Made by a program: the position numbers and the translations under genes | Notes under the pieces: generated by a model | What the model was told of the DNA's origin: nothing | Database searches by the model: none | The model's input: only the letters and a program-made list of their open reading frames with translations | NCBI GenBank assembly: GCA_030340625.1 | Contig: JAOPHQ010005464.1 | Coordinates: 52,172-116,171, forward strand | Length of the DNA: 64,000 nucleotides | Reading direction: 5' to 3' | From: Merluccius polli | Taxonomy: Eukaryota > Chordata > Actinopteri > Gadiformes > Merlucciidae | Shown: positions 30,380 to 42,065 of the stretch, one piece after another | Position numbering within the stretch: the stretch's first letter is position 1 | Layout of the letters: every line of letters starts with the position of its first letter

Positions 30380-32798
30380 CTGCCCCTGCAACCAACTGAT
30401 GTCATGCTAAGGACATACACTGGAGAACCTGTGGCATACACTGGAGAACCTCTGGCACCAGAAGGGGTCATCAAAGTGCAAGTGAGATTAAACAAGCAGT
30501 GTGCTGATTTGCCCTTGTACGTAGTGAAAGTGGATGCACCCCCACTTTTTGGCAGAGAGTGGTTAAGAGCGATAAAATTGAACTGGAAAGATTTAAAGAC
30601 AGACAATTTACAGACTGTGTTAAAGAGACACTCAGCTGTTTTCTCAAAAGGACTAGGCACAATGAAGGGAATTAAAGCCACATTGACTGTCCGACCTAAC
30701 AGTGTGCCCAAATTCTGCCCACCACGTAATGTGCCTTATGCTCTCCGACCTCGAGTGGAGGTTGAACTGAAATGACTAACTGAGCTTGGGGTGATTTCGC
30801 CAGTGGCGCATAGTGATTGGGGCACACCTGTGGTGCCTGTCAGCAAAAAGGATGGCACAGTGAGACTGTGTGGAGACTTTAAGGTCACTCTCAACCCAGT
30901 GCTCTGCGTGGATAAATATCCAATCCCACGCATTGAGGACCTTTTTGCCTCGCTAGCTGGAGGTCAACACTTCACCAAGTTGGACTTATCAAATGCCTAT
31001 CTACAGATGGAGGTAGAAGAGAAGTCTAGGGAGCTGCTAACTATCTCAACACAAAAAGGGCTATTCTGTTTCAATCGGTTACCTTTCAGAGTATCATCAT
31101 TGCCCGCTTTGTTTCAGAAGGCGATGGACCAAGTACTTCTCGGATTGCCGTATACACATTGTTACCTTGACGACATTCTTATTAGTGGTCCAGACAGGCA
31201 GACTCACCTTGAGACTCTGAATGCCGTCCTGAGCAGGTTGGAGGGGCGTGGCCTGCATCTCAAGCAAGAAAAGTGCCTGTTTTTCCAGGAGTCCGTGGAA
31301 TACTTGGGCCATATTATCGACGCAGCTGGACTACACAAATCACCAGAGAAAGTGCGTGCCATTGTGGAAGCACCAGCACCGGCTGATGTCAGTCAACTGT
31401 GCTCATTTCTGGGACTGCTAAACTATTATGGACGATTCGTCCCTGACCTAGCCACTGTCCTGAAACCACTGAATGAACTGCTTGTAAAAGGGAAGAAATG
31501 GCAGTGGAGGTCAGCCTGTGAGTCAGCGTTCAAAGAAGCAAAAGCACTCCTTGTGTCAAAGGAAGTATTGACACACTACGATCCTAAGCTGCCTCTCCGC
31601 CTCGCGTGCGATGCTTCACCTTATGGGGTCGGAGCTGTGCTTTCGCACGTCATGCCGGATGGCATGGAAAGACCAATAGCTTATGCATCACGAACTCTCA
31701 GCAAAGCAGAACAAAATTATGCGCAGATCGAGAGGGAGGCGCTAGCGATAGTCTTTGGAGTACGCAAGTTCCACCAGTACCTCTATGGAAACAAGTTCAC
31801 CCTACTCACTGACCATCGCCCGCTTACCTCCATCCTGAGTCCTGTGAAAAGTACGCCGTCAATGGCGGCAGCCCGCATGCAGCGTTGGCGCTCCTCCTGT
31901 CAGCGCATGATATACTATACAATACAGGAAAGGCACATTGCATTCGAATGCCGATGGACTGTCGCGGTTACCGCTAACCCACACGCATGACAAGAAGAGA
32001 GGAGCAGTAGAAATATTCTACACATCTCAGCTGGACACACTGCCAGTCAGTAGCAAGGAGATAAGAGGTGACACATTGTCTGACCGCACCTTGTCTCGCG
32101 TCCTAGAAATGGTCTCAACTGGTCGTTTTCCAGCAGCAAAGGAGGCAGGTGAAGAGATGCTGCCGTACCTGCTGCGGCGGAATGACCTTACAATACAGCA
32201 GGGGTGCCTCATGTGGGGTGTGAGAGTGATTGTGCCACCTAAACTGCGCACACGCATGCTGGAAGAGCTCCATTCAGCACATCCAGGTGTCGTGAGGATG
32301 AAGAGCCTGGCACGCAGTTATGTGTGGTGGCCAGGCATCGACTCTCAAATTGAGCGCCAGGCTAAATCATGCCACTCATGTCAGAATGTACAGAAAGAGC
32401 CGGGGCTAGCACCTTTACACCCTTGGGTGTGGCCCTCCAGTCCTTGGGAAAGGATACATGTGGATTTTGCGGGCCCATTTGAGGGTCATATGTACTTGGT
32501 CGCTGTGGACGCTCATTCAAAGTGGCCTGAGGTGCATATCATGGACAGCACTACAGCCCATAGGACCATTACAGTGCTGAGGGGACTTTTTAGTCGTCAT
32601 GGCATTCCACACATCCTTGTGAGCGACAACGGCCCTCAGTTCTGTTCTGAGGAATTCAGTATATTCCTTAAAGCCAATGGAGTCAAACACATCTGTTCTG
32701 CGCCATACCATCCTGCCACCAATGGCTTGGCCGAGCGTTTTGTGCAGACGTTCAAACATGCCTTGAAAGCATCCAAAGGCACAGCAAGTGTGCAGTGA
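30380..32798 (+). pseudogene. Gypsy pol: reverse transcriptase, RNase H, integrase
   Basis: After the LINE the protease tail leads into the reverse transcriptase: one TGA at 30773, then VPVSKKDGTVRLCGDF, LDLSNAYLQMEVEEKSRE and catalytic YLDD (about 31164). RNase H shows LACDASPYGVGAVLSH and TDHRPL. After a frame change near 31930 the integrase follows: zinc-binding HPGVVRMKSLARSYVWWPGI with CHSCQ, then catalytic VDFAGPF, SDNGPQFC and NGLAERFVQ (D, D, E). The domain order is the usual Ty3/Gypsy one. A TGA at about 32796 separates the last part. Confidence 0.85.
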
Positions 32799-32801
32799 CG
32801 T

Positions 32802-33419
32802 TTGGATGCGTTCCTACTGACATACCGCAACCCCGCAACCCCTCACGCAACCACGAGAGAATCGCCAGCTATGCTGTTCCTGGGGCGCAGGCTGCGCTCT
32901 CGTCTGGATTTCCTCAAACCTAGTGTGGCTGGAGCGGTGCACAGGTCACAGGATGCTCAACAGCAACGCCGCCAACAACACTCTAGAGACAGACAATTTA
33001 ATGTTGGGGAGCCAGTCCTAGTGCGTGATTATAGGAGAGGGGAGGAGAAGTGGGCTCAAGGCGTTGTCGTGGAAAAGACGGGACCAGTGTCATACAGGGT
33101 AAATGTGGGCACACCAGGGGTATGGAAACGTCATGTGGATCAGATGCTGACACGCCCTGATCCAGGGCCTCAGCATCCTGAAGTGAATCTGCCGGTACAC
33201 CCACCAGTGTCACTACCCCGGAGTAATAGTGGCACCACACTTTACCCTGATCCACCGCAACAAGAGCTGGTTGATGATCAAGTGCCAGAGACTGCTGAAA
33301 CATCAGAAACACACCAGCCCACTGCACCACCACAGACTGGACATTCTCAGGTAACAGTAGATGAGAGACGCTATCCTGTGAGGATCATTAAACCACCCGC
33401 ACGTTACAGTGATGAGTGA
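32802..33419 (+). pseudogene. Gypsy integrase C-terminal part
   Basis: Continues the integrase after the stop: FLLTYRNPATPHATTRESPA MLFLGRRLRSRLDFL, a basic region, and GPVSYRVNVG typical of the GPY/F module. A proline-rich tail ends at TGA 33417-33419. No chromodomain is recognised. Confidence 0.75.
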
Positions 33420-33629
33420 ACACACGGAAGAGTAATCTACGCTGTGGACTGTTTATGTGCCGAGACATTGTTCCCAACATATTAGTTCTATAATGGAAAC
33501 TAAAATACTCCTCGTTCTTTTATTTGATTTAACAAAAAGACCAAAAGAAGGCATATATTTTATGTTGTGTTGTTTTAAAGAAAATAGCCTCTGTGTGTTA
33601 AGGGACAACATATCTTAGTGGGGAGGAGA

Positions 33630-33820
33630 TGTTATGTATGAAGCTACATATTGTGTTATTCCAATAGCGTCCACTAGGGGGCATTGGTGTTCTGTAATAG
33701 GTTGGGCCCTGCTGTTAATAAACCAGTCTTGAAGAAGTGATTGAACAGCCAACAGCGTGTCCGTGTTGCTCTGTAATAGAATATATACTGTATATGGTTA
33801 TAAGGAAGAAACATAATACA
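33630..33820 (+). repeat. 3' LTR of the degenerate Gypsy element
   Basis: Preceded by a purine-rich tract (GTGGGGAGGAGA) and running TGTTATGTATGAAG to AACATAATACA, about 191 bp. Its end matches the short 5' remnant near 27995-28022. Confidence 0.7.
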
Positions 33821-33830
33821 CTTCTTTTGC

Positions 33831-33906
33831 CGCGATCATAATCGGAACACCCTACGTTCTCAAACTAGGTATACTAAGTACGGGAAGTACGGATATCGGA
33901 ACACGG
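33831..33906. mobile_element. MITE terminus, inverse of the 9449 end
   Basis: The minus strand reads GGGGCCGTGTTCCGATATCC then GTACTTCCCGTACTTAG. It belongs to the same family as 9449-9549. Its other end was not found. Confidence 0.45.
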
Positions 33907-33970
33907 CCCCGGTCTTTGTGGTCATTGTCTTGGCCAAGCTGTTGCTAATGAGTCTTTATGAGAAACATAC

Positions 33971-33976
33971 CCCCCC

Positions 33977-34007
<31 letters not shown>

Positions 34008-34013
34008 ACACAC
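33971..34013. repeat. Poly(C) and (CA)n tract
   Basis: About 23 C followed by a CA run; a common place for assembly error. Confidence 0.85.
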
Positions 34014-34019
34014 AAATAA

Positions 34020-34420
34020 ATGTTTAGAGACATTTAAACTGTTGTACACATCATTTTACATTTTGCACATTTACAATCAGATTTCAAATGTTTATTTGAC
34101 TTTTATATTTTAATTTATAGAATGGAAATCAATTGTGTTGGTGTAGTAGTGTTTCAAGCAGTGTGGCGTTATATGGTGCCACGAGGGGGGGAGGGTTCTC
34201 ACTGCAAGGATGACTCGCACAATGTAGGTTTACCAGGTTTATTCAAACACAATTATTAATACGCGCTAATGTTGTCGCGGGCCTAGATCTGGCCCCGTCG
34301 ACAACCCGTGTGCTCCAGGTCCGGTCCTCCCGGGTCCAGCACGCTTCTGCGTTAAGAAGGGAGAGAGTGATTAGCCAACAGGGTGCAGGTGTGCCGATCA
34401 CTCTCACCTGGCCATGACTG
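34020..34420. other. Unassigned, possible repeat-derived
   Basis: GC-rich segment at 34260-34345 near CCCGGGTCC. No coding exon or element ends were recognised. Confidence 0.35.
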
Positions 34421-34620
34421 GTGCACACACGGGTTTGCCGAAGTCATGCCAACGTATACCGGATGAAAGCCGGAACTGCACCAGAAAATACCCATACAAT
34501 TACCAGAATTTCCCCATAACTGGCACACACACACAGGTTTGCCAAAGTCATACCGGATGAAAGCCAGAACTTCACCAGAAAATACCCATACAATTACCAG
34601 AATTTCCCCATAACTGGCCC
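34421..34620. repeat. Tandem duplication of about 100 bp
   Basis: Two units share CCGGATGAAAGCC, AAAATACCCATACAATTACC and AGAATTTCCCCATAACTGGC. The divergence is small. Confidence 0.85.
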
Positions 34621-35000
34621 ATATAGAAAAAAAAAGGTTATTCTTGAACTTATTTTTAATTACAAAAAACCCCACAGCTGTTGCATTTTTATAAATATTA
34701 AGACTTTATTTTGACATACTGAAAAAAAGACATTCATTTTTTTTTAATGAAAACCAACATTTCAGAGTGCTGCGCATTGGAAAAAGAATGAGAACTGAGT
34801 ACGACATAGACCATAGCGAAATGGCAGCCAACACAAACCATGCCTCCACTGGTTAGCACTGGCTGCCGTTTCACCATTTCATCCATGTTGTGCTCAGTTT
34901 TCGCGTTCTTTTTCCTGATGGCAGCACTCCGTGATCTTGAACAGGGCTATGGGTTGACTTGCACTGAAACACTAACTAAAACTGATTTTACTCCATCCAT

Positions 35001-37015
35001 TCATAACTGAAACGTCTCAGTGGATTCAGGGGTGTAGCGTGGCTGAGGGGGATTGCTCTGCTCTTGCTGCTGGGGATGCATGCTGTTGCTGCTGCTACTG
35101 GGAGTGCTCCTCCTCTTCCGCCCCCTGTCACGATCACATGCCAGGTAGAACCACCTCTTCAGCAGCTGCTCCACCTCCTGCTCACTGGCGTCTTTGCAGC
35201 GTGGATTTCTTCTGACTGGTAAAATAATTAATAATAATGGGGAAGGAGAGAAGGTAAAAACTTTAGGCCAAGTAGAATGTCTCCAACAGCTACATCCATG
35301 CCAGATATCAAAGTTGAACTAAGGACCAAATCAAAACCAGAGAGGTCAAGACCCTCCCTCCAATTCCCTTCAAAACAGCCAAAGAACTTTGACTTTTCTG
35401 CCCACTACTTACTTCCAGTACAAAAATCCAGGGCAGATTTCGAGCAGTGCACTATGAGAACAGAGCTAGTGGATCATAAAAGACTACCTGAATGTTACAA
35501 AGGTCTTACAACTGAATTCTTCATTTTTACCTATGACGACGTTCTTCATCTCAAGCTTGTTGAAAGCTAGTTTTCCGTGCAGTCCCGTCCAGTTGATCCT
35601 GGTTGCTAGGTTATTTACAAGGAGTTGCTTCATCACCCTCCACACTGTATCCTTCAAATTCGCCCCCCCCCACAAGGCCAAGTGTTATCACCTGAAATAC
35701 AAAAAACATCACATTTTGCAAATTTGAACAAACATTGGAAGCTGTTGGAATCCAAACAGAAATCATGTCATTCATAGAATACAATGTCATTATTAGTCCT
35801 ACCAAATCTTCTCTTTTGACTTGTTTGGTCTTTATGTCGTCATCAAGAGCCACAAGATCAACAGGTTCCCTAATAGGTAAAAAACTCCTGTCTGGCAGTG
35901 TAGACGGAGGTGAGGATAAGCAGTCCTGGACCACCCTGAGGATACCACGCTGCATGTCCAGCATCATTTCCTGTTTGGCAATGATTTCTCGTAGAAGAGC
36001 TGAAACAGTTAACATTGGAAAAGATGTCATCATTTTTGTTGCAAGTACAATATGAAATTTCATTAAGAAATTTGTTAAGAGGAATATAAGTAAGGGATAA
36101 TTCATAGGTGTGCAGATATCAGAAGTTAACGCACGTTCTAAAGAACGCACCACAATGGGAAGTTTAACCAAGCCGTGGTATAATGTTATTAGAACTCACA
36201 TCTTAACATAGGGTCAACCTGGGTCGGTTCAGGAGAACACTACTGTTGGAATCGAGACGGCTCGGGAGAACACTGCTGTTGGAATCGGGACGGCTCAGAA
36301 CACTGCTGTTGGAATCGGGACGGCTCGGGAGACCACTGCTGTTGGAATCGGGACGGCTCGGGAGACCACTGCTGTTGGAATCGTGATGGCTCAGAACACT
36401 CCTTTCGGAATCGGGACGGCTCAGAACACTGCTGTTGGAATCGGGACGACTCGGGAGAACACTGCTGTTGGAATCTGGACGGCTCAGAAGACAGGTGCAA
36501 TGGCAGAGGCTCAGGAGCAATTGCCTCCCGTAGAGTAGATGAAAGGCTCGGAATTGCTGGTAACTTGGGCAGAGGACGTTTTTTAATGACTGGTTCAGCG
36601 GGCAGAAATCGTTGTCTTGGCCTTCGGAGACGAAAAAGAAAGTCATTTTAGATCCTGCAACCATTTATGACCCATTCACATTGCTATTAAGTAGACAGCC
36701 AGACAGGTGCCTTGTTGCCTCTGTCTTCACAAGCACTTGTCATAGCAAGGATCAAAGCACCGGCTAAACACTTCATTTTGGACAACCTACACCGCTAAAT
36801 GGAACAGCATCTTTTGTTTAATTGCTGAGACACCCTTTGTTCATTTTGGACACAGCCTATGTTAGAGTGAGACAAATCATAAACAATCTAAAATGCCCGC
36901 TGCAGACTCAATACATACTTGGGTTTTCTTTTCCTCAGGTCATCTTCTGCCTCCGACTGGAGGTCGGACTCAATCTCTGCACGGCTAAGTCTCTGCCGGG
37001 CATCTTCAAAGTCAT
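35001..37015 (-). CDS. DUF4806-domain protein gene (five visible exons, two defects)
   Basis: Exons on minus: 37015-36919, 36621-36200, 35999-35803, 35692-35531, 35215-35001, each with GT-AG ends and matching phases. The protein begins DFEDARQRLSRAEIESDLQS, then a proline-rich region (FLPAEPVIKKRPLPKLPAIP) and an EPSRFQQQ repeat. A helix follows (LLREIIAKQEMMLDMQRGIL), then the DUF4806 domain across the last two exons (NLKDTVWRVMKQLLVNNLAT, RINWTGLHGKLAFNKLEMKN, VRRNPRCKDASEQEVEQLLK), ending RYTPESTETFQL and TGA. Two defects: TAG in the last repeat (36240-36242) where others have CAG, and a G9 run (35663-35671 on plus as C9) that shifts the frame; eight would restore it. The function of DUF4806 is unknown. 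5' exons were not found. It may be a host gene with sequencing or allelic defects, or a recent pseudogene of a multicopy family. Confidence 0.7.
36240..36500 (-). repeat. Coding repeat, about 30-33 bp units
   Basis: Around eight units encoding EPSRFQQQ(C/W)SP-like peptides in tandem inside the second visible exon. Unit length varies by one codon. Confidence 0.85.
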
Positions 37016-37164
37016 CTGTCAAGAATGAAAAGTGAAATAAACCCAAGGCTGAGGAACACAAACTGTCTTTCCTTTTCTTTGACCATATACGAAGTGCAGT
37101 AATGTGCAAATACTTTCTTTACATGGTGTGCAGTTATTAACGCAATCCTTCGCACACAAGATTC

Positions 37165-37432
37165 CGAAAAGGGGGTTTGATATGAGAATATTCCAGTGTA
37201 CATGTTTAATCAATATTCTGAATTAAAACAGCAGTGGGCTGGGACATAATGGCAATGTATAGCATTTTATTACAAAAATGTTTGATATGGGAAACCAACT
37301 TACCATTTATTCACATTTTCACAATAAAATGCTATGCATTGTGATTATGTCCCAACCAACTGCTGATTAAATTCAGAATATTGCTTAACATGTAAACTAT
37401 AATATTCCCATATCAAACCCCCCTTTAGCAAT
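37165..37432. mobile_element. Inverted-repeat MITE
   Basis: Arms of about 115 bp mirror each other (AGGGGGTTTGATATG with GAATATT... to ...AATATTCCCATATCAAACCC), meeting near ATAGCATTTTATT at about 37260-37330. No coding capacity and no clear target duplication. It lies upstream of the DUF4806 exons. Confidence 0.65.
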
Positions 37433-37599
37433 CTTGCTTTAACCAGAATATTAACCTTTCCAGTCCGAATACCCTGCATTCAGTCATTGACACCATAATA
37501 AATAACCACATTTTTGTGTTTCACTTTTTTTAGTGAACTTGTCTAACATATATTTTAGATAGAACACGACAGTGACCGTATGCCATGCGGACATAAGAC

Positions 37600-38395
37600 A
37601 GCAGATAACAGCAAAATACCCAGATAACAGCAAAATACCCTTATAGCTTATTACCATATAGCATTACAATACCAATTAACGTGCGTAGCTTATGCAGTTT
37701 TCTTATCAAGAGTGAAACACGGCTGGCCATCTAATCCTCATGATTCCGTTTGGGCGCGAAATAAAAATGTAGCAAGAATGTTTAAATGGCCTTCACAAAG
37801 AAACCTACGAGTTTAACAGGAGTTAAAACCAGACAGAATACAACTAACCTTACTTTTGGTCGAAACTCGAAACGACGAAATCTCTCTTCCTGTCAGGAAA
37901 TGTACGGGAAAATGTGGTTTGGTGAACATGCGCTAGCTAAACCAAGCTAAAGGCTAGGTCACTTAACTATTCAAAAACGAGCCAGTTTAATGCTTCTCAT
38001 GTCATATAACGCCATTATAGACGGAACTTACAACCTAAAGTATACAAACAAGAACGATAGTTACATCACACTGGCTATTTGCAGGATAGTTAGGTTAATA
38101 GAAATACTGAAAATTAAACATGTCATTGTCTCTAACTTGAGATGAACTACCTTACCTCAATGAAGGCAGCAACTGAGATGGCCAACTGTCCAACGTCCCT
38201 TAAAATGGCCGCACCAAGGTCAAAGTGCAAATCCCGAAATATTTTATATCGGTTTTTTTACATATATCAAAGCTATTGATAATGGTTTTGCACAGTAGCA
38301 TTACTATAAGTTGTACGACTCTGACATTTTGTACATATTGTAAACCTTGTTGACATTATAATTCAGTTTGTTGTCAATGCTAACCGTTAGCATGT
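37600..38395. other. Upstream region of the DUF4806 gene, no exon identified
   Basis: A 17-19 bp unit (ACAGCAAAATACCC) is duplicated at 37607-37640. A possible transcription start region lies near 37850-38200, but no first exon could be supported. Confidence 0.3.
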
Positions 38396-39957
38396 ATATG
38401 GAGTTTTCCATTGGAATTAGCCTTAAGCTACCAACCGTTTTCTAGCAGAATTGTAATGTTGTTTAAATGTGCTCAGGCAACGATAACTGACACATCGTAT
38501 TTGTATGTTTCAGTTTTACAGTCATTTCTTCAAGTAAACAAGTCCATTAAGACAATTCCATCGTCTGACTTTTCTTGGGGAAAAAGAAACTGTTCGCTAT
38601 CTGCCGAAGTCTCATACACACTCAAACGAGCAGAGGCAAAATATCCACACCCTCCATATACACAATCTATGATTATACTTAAATATTGTGTATCAGTTCT
38701 ACTCGATTTTATTATTGTGATCTTAAGAACTATACATTCACATTCATTTTAAATTAGATTTCAGAATAATTAATTTATTATGAAATGAAATTAATTTGTC
38801 ATAACTTTAATAATATAAAGTTATGACAAAGACTACCATACAAGTCATTCATTGTCATTATTATGTGCATGTTTCATTATTTGACGCAGACAAACGTGCA
38901 GACAAACGTGGGAAAAGATGACAAAAATGTGTAGGCAAACGTCTGCATCTTGGAATCTTCTGTCACCTAAAGAGTTTAAAAACGCTGATTATTCAAAAAG
39001 CCCATGTTAATTCTCATAGAGAAATTCGGCTTGGAACGTTTTGATTATATCACTTCGCAAGTCTTTTGCCAGAGAAGAGCCATGAATGAATGCTCCTCCC
39101 CTCCCCTGCCGCCACCAGCGATTCCGCTATCGCTATGGCATCCAGAAGTGCCAGAATATGTAAGGCACTTTTCCGGGTTGCCATCCATTTGCCAACATCG
39201 TACATAAACCAAACAAATGCCTGAAGAATCCAGAAAAAGGCCGAAATATTTTGCTATTTGGGTGGCGCTGCTCTCCCAAGCCCCCTCCACAGCTCCCTGC
39301 TGCGGCTGATGCACCACGCCCCCCCCCCCACAAGCAGGTATTGAGAAAGATGGACTATAGCCTACACATGATGTATTTATTAAATGATGGTTAGGTGGGC
39401 ACGATAGGCCCAGTTCATTTAAATCCAAAATAATATGTTCACATCTGAGTCTTATTTCCCCCTGCTGGCTGGCTGGCGCACTACACGACCCGTACATCTG
39501 TAGGCTACAGGGCTGCACATAACTTTTTTAGTGAGTTACTCATTTGAGTACCAGGAGATGGTGTTCGGTACGCACTCCACACGTAGCGTCGTTTCGATAA
39601 TGATAAAGGCGATTCCACCGCGGGTGGAGTTGTTGACGGGGGGGTGGGGGGGTGGCGGCGGGGGTCCAGTCCGTCACTGCCACGGAGCGAGTAACGGATG
39701 TCTCACACAGTAACGGACGTTGCGATCAGCTGATTTTGCGCAGTTCTCCAGTGTGCGCGCGGTGCACAGAGCACACAGCGCTCCGTTTGCCTTTTTTTGC
39801 AGGTGGGGAAACGCAGAAGTAGTACAAGATACACGTGTAGTTTTATTTTGATGACCTGATGGTGAGGTACGCAAAAGCGCTGTAGTGGCACAAGTGACGG
39901 TACGCATCGCTGATTATGGGCGCGCATGCGTACTTGCGTACCAGTTATGAGCACCCC
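38396..39957. other. Unassigned region
   Basis: Open frames at 38411-38752 and 39045-39518 have no recognisable domain. A near-perfect palindrome (TTTGTCATAACTTTA and complement) lies at about 38796-38834. A G-rich run is at 39637-39662. Confidence 0.4.
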
Positions 39958-40500
39958 TGCCTATATATTAATGTAGGCCTATATATTAATGTAGGCCTAT
40001 ATATTAGTGTAGGCCTATATATTAATCTAGGCCTATATATTAATCTAGGCCTATATATAAGTGTAGATCTATATATTAATGTAGGCCTATATATTAATGT
40101 ATGCATATTAATCTAGGCCTATATATTAATCTAGACCTGTATATAAGTGTAGATCTATATATTAATGTAGGCCTATATATTAATGTAGGCCTATACATTA
40201 ATGTAGGCTTTTATATTAATCTAGGCCTATATATAAGTGTAGGCCTATATATTAATGTAGGCCTATATATTATTGTACGCCTATATATTAATGTATGCAT
40301 ATTCATCTCTAGGCCTATATATTAATCTAGGCCTATATATAAGTGTAGACCTATATATTAATGTAGGCCTATATATTAATGTATGCATATTAACCTAGGC
40401 CTATATATTAATCTAGACCTGTATATAAGTGTAGATCTATATATGAATGTAGGCCTATATATTAATGTAGGCCTATACATTAATGTAGGCCTATATATTA
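39958..40500. repeat. Minisatellite, 18 bp unit GGCCTATATATTAATGTA
   Basis: About 30 units with variants (TTAATCTA, ATAAGTGTA, TTAATGTATGCA). A higher-order block of several units is itself repeated: the GTATGCATATTAA(T/C)CTAG variant recurs near 40095 and 40380. Confidence 0.92.
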
Positions 40501-41034
40501 CAATACTGGACCTGCTGCACATTTGAATGGCACCAACCAATCAACTGGCACAACACTGGCGTCCCATCAGGCAGGAGCTATTATACATGTTACATTATGA
40601 TACATAACAATGCAATAATAGTGTATTGTCTATCCTCTTATTTATCCCGCCATAGTGTGTTCTGCTGCGCCATCGCCGGGACATGCCGGCTGTGGCCGCT
40701 GGGTGTCGCTGCCGCCGTGCTGCAGAGCGCCGCTCGCCTGCAGGGGAGGAGGGGGAACCAGTAGAGCGGTTAATGCGGCACCGAGTCCCCCGGACACGGT
40801 GCCTCTCTCGCCCGTCCTAACCAGGGCAGTATCGGAGGGGGGGGGGTGGCGGTAAGCACAGTGAGCCACTGCGGATATAACTGTGTTATATCACGCAGTG
40901 CAGAGCAGATGAGGATGCGCGTGCACGCGCCTCTCCGTGCACAGCGGCGGTGTCAGAGAAGAAGAACCACGTGACGAGCTGCGCCATTCATAACAATACT
41001 CATAATAACACGTGTTCAGAAACAGACCGGCAGA

Positions 41035-41185
41035 AACCGGACCAGCTAGACGGGTCAACGGCGAGGAGATGAGGACACAACGGCGCAGGTTCGATTCCCA
41101 GCAGCAGAAGAGACTTGTGCCCCCAAGTGTCCTTCGGCCAAGCGCTGCCCAGCACCCCCATTACCTTGTGTAGTGATGATCATGA
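41035..41185 (+). mobile_element. tRNA-derived SINE remnant
   Basis: GGTTCGATTCCCAGC at 41089-41103 is a good polymerase III B-box/T-arm. It is followed by GTGTCCTTCGGCCAAGCGCT, which resembles the GTGTCCTT-GCAAG-CACTT body of fish tRNA-derived SINEs. The A-box side is degenerate. Confidence 0.5.
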
Positions 41186-41281
41186 ACGTGGTGGGTTATA
41201 ATGGAACAGTCATAGAGGGCAGGGATTTAGCTATTATTAATATGGTTTTATACTCAAGTACTGCTCTAGAGGTATTAACAT

Positions 41282-41283
<2 letters not shown>

Positions 41284-41350
<67 letters not shown>

Positions 41351-41363
41351 AGTGAGTGAGTGA

Positions 41364-41410
<47 letters not shown>

Positions 41411-41411
41411 C
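41284..41411. repeat. (TG)n-(GA)n compound microsatellite
   Basis: About 32 TG units, a GAGTGAGTGAG interruption, more TG, then about 14 GA units. Confidence 0.95.
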
Positions 41412-41619
41412 AGGGAAAGGGGAGAGAGATGGAGGGGAGAAGGGAGACCCACTAGCAGTGTGTAGGACCTGGGTGATGCATGCTCACCACACACTATCCC
41501 AGTGGGAGTGGTCAGGTGGTCATGTTGGTACAGAGACAGGACACTGGGGTCAGTGCCCCTACTGTAGCACTGTGAGCCCTGACAGCTAGTGACCCCCGGG
41601 GGTCAGGACCTCGCTTTAA

Positions 41620-41760
41620 CATCTCACCCCACACTGTCTACCGTCTGCCAGCGGGTCCCACCCCTGGTGGATCGAGACCCCCCGGTGGGTCGTCTGCCCG
41701 GGGGTCAAAGCCGGTGGGTCGGGACCCCCCGGTGGGTTGTCTGCCAGGGGGTCCCATGCA
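41620..41760. repeat. GTGGGTCG-type short repeats
   Basis: GACCCCCCGGTGGGTCGTCT and GGGACCCCCCGGTGGGTTGT style units repeat imperfectly. No gene. Confidence 0.6.
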
Positions 41761-41934
41761 TGCATGGGTACTTAGCATGTTAGTGTACTAAGCATGTTAG
41801 CATACTTAGCATGCTATGAATCATTGCATCTTAAGGTACTTTGTGAGGGTACTTGGCATGCCAGAGTACTACTTACTGCTAAGGTAGTGGCTGTGAGAGC
41901 ACTTGGAAGATGCATAGATACATACTACTGTTTA

Positions 41935-42065
41935 TCCACACTTAAGATACATACTACTGTTTATTCACACTAAAGATACATACTACTGTTTATTCACACT
42001 AAAGATACATACTACTGTTTATCCACACTTAAGATACATACTACTGTTTATTCACACTACAGTAT
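41935..42065. repeat. 28 bp tandem repeat
   Basis: About five units of AAGATACATACTACTGTTTA plus TYCACACT. Confidence 0.9.

Larger units (their letters stand above)
27990..33820 (+). mobile_element. Ty3/Gypsy LTR retrotransposon, degenerate
   Basis: Order gag (28182), zinc knuckles (28748), protease (29093), reverse transcriptase, RNase H, integrase (to 33419), then a 3' LTR (33630-33820). Only the last 30 or so bases of the 5' LTR are recognisable (TATATGGTTATAAGGAAGAA at about 27995), followed by a GGCGACGAGG leader. Stops at 28466, 28604, 30773 and 32797, a frame change near 31930 and a LINE insertion at about 29138-30365 make it dead. The truncated 5' LTR means it cannot be dated from its LTRs. 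Confidence 0.85.

Noticed and set aside
35735..36055. 106-codon plus-strand frame opposite the DUF4806 exon
   Set aside because: Antisense shadow of a conserved minus-strand exon.
38411..38752. 113-codon plus-strand frame upstream of the DUF4806 gene
   Set aside because: No domain, no splice or promoter evidence; cannot be supported as a gene.
39958..40500. CRISPR-like regular repeats
   Set aside because: Units are contiguous without unique spacers, vary in sequence, and the genome is eukaryotic.
41089..41103. Functional tRNA gene
   Set aside because: Only the T-arm/B-box is convincing; no cloverleaf or acceptor stem could be drawn. SINE remnant preferred.
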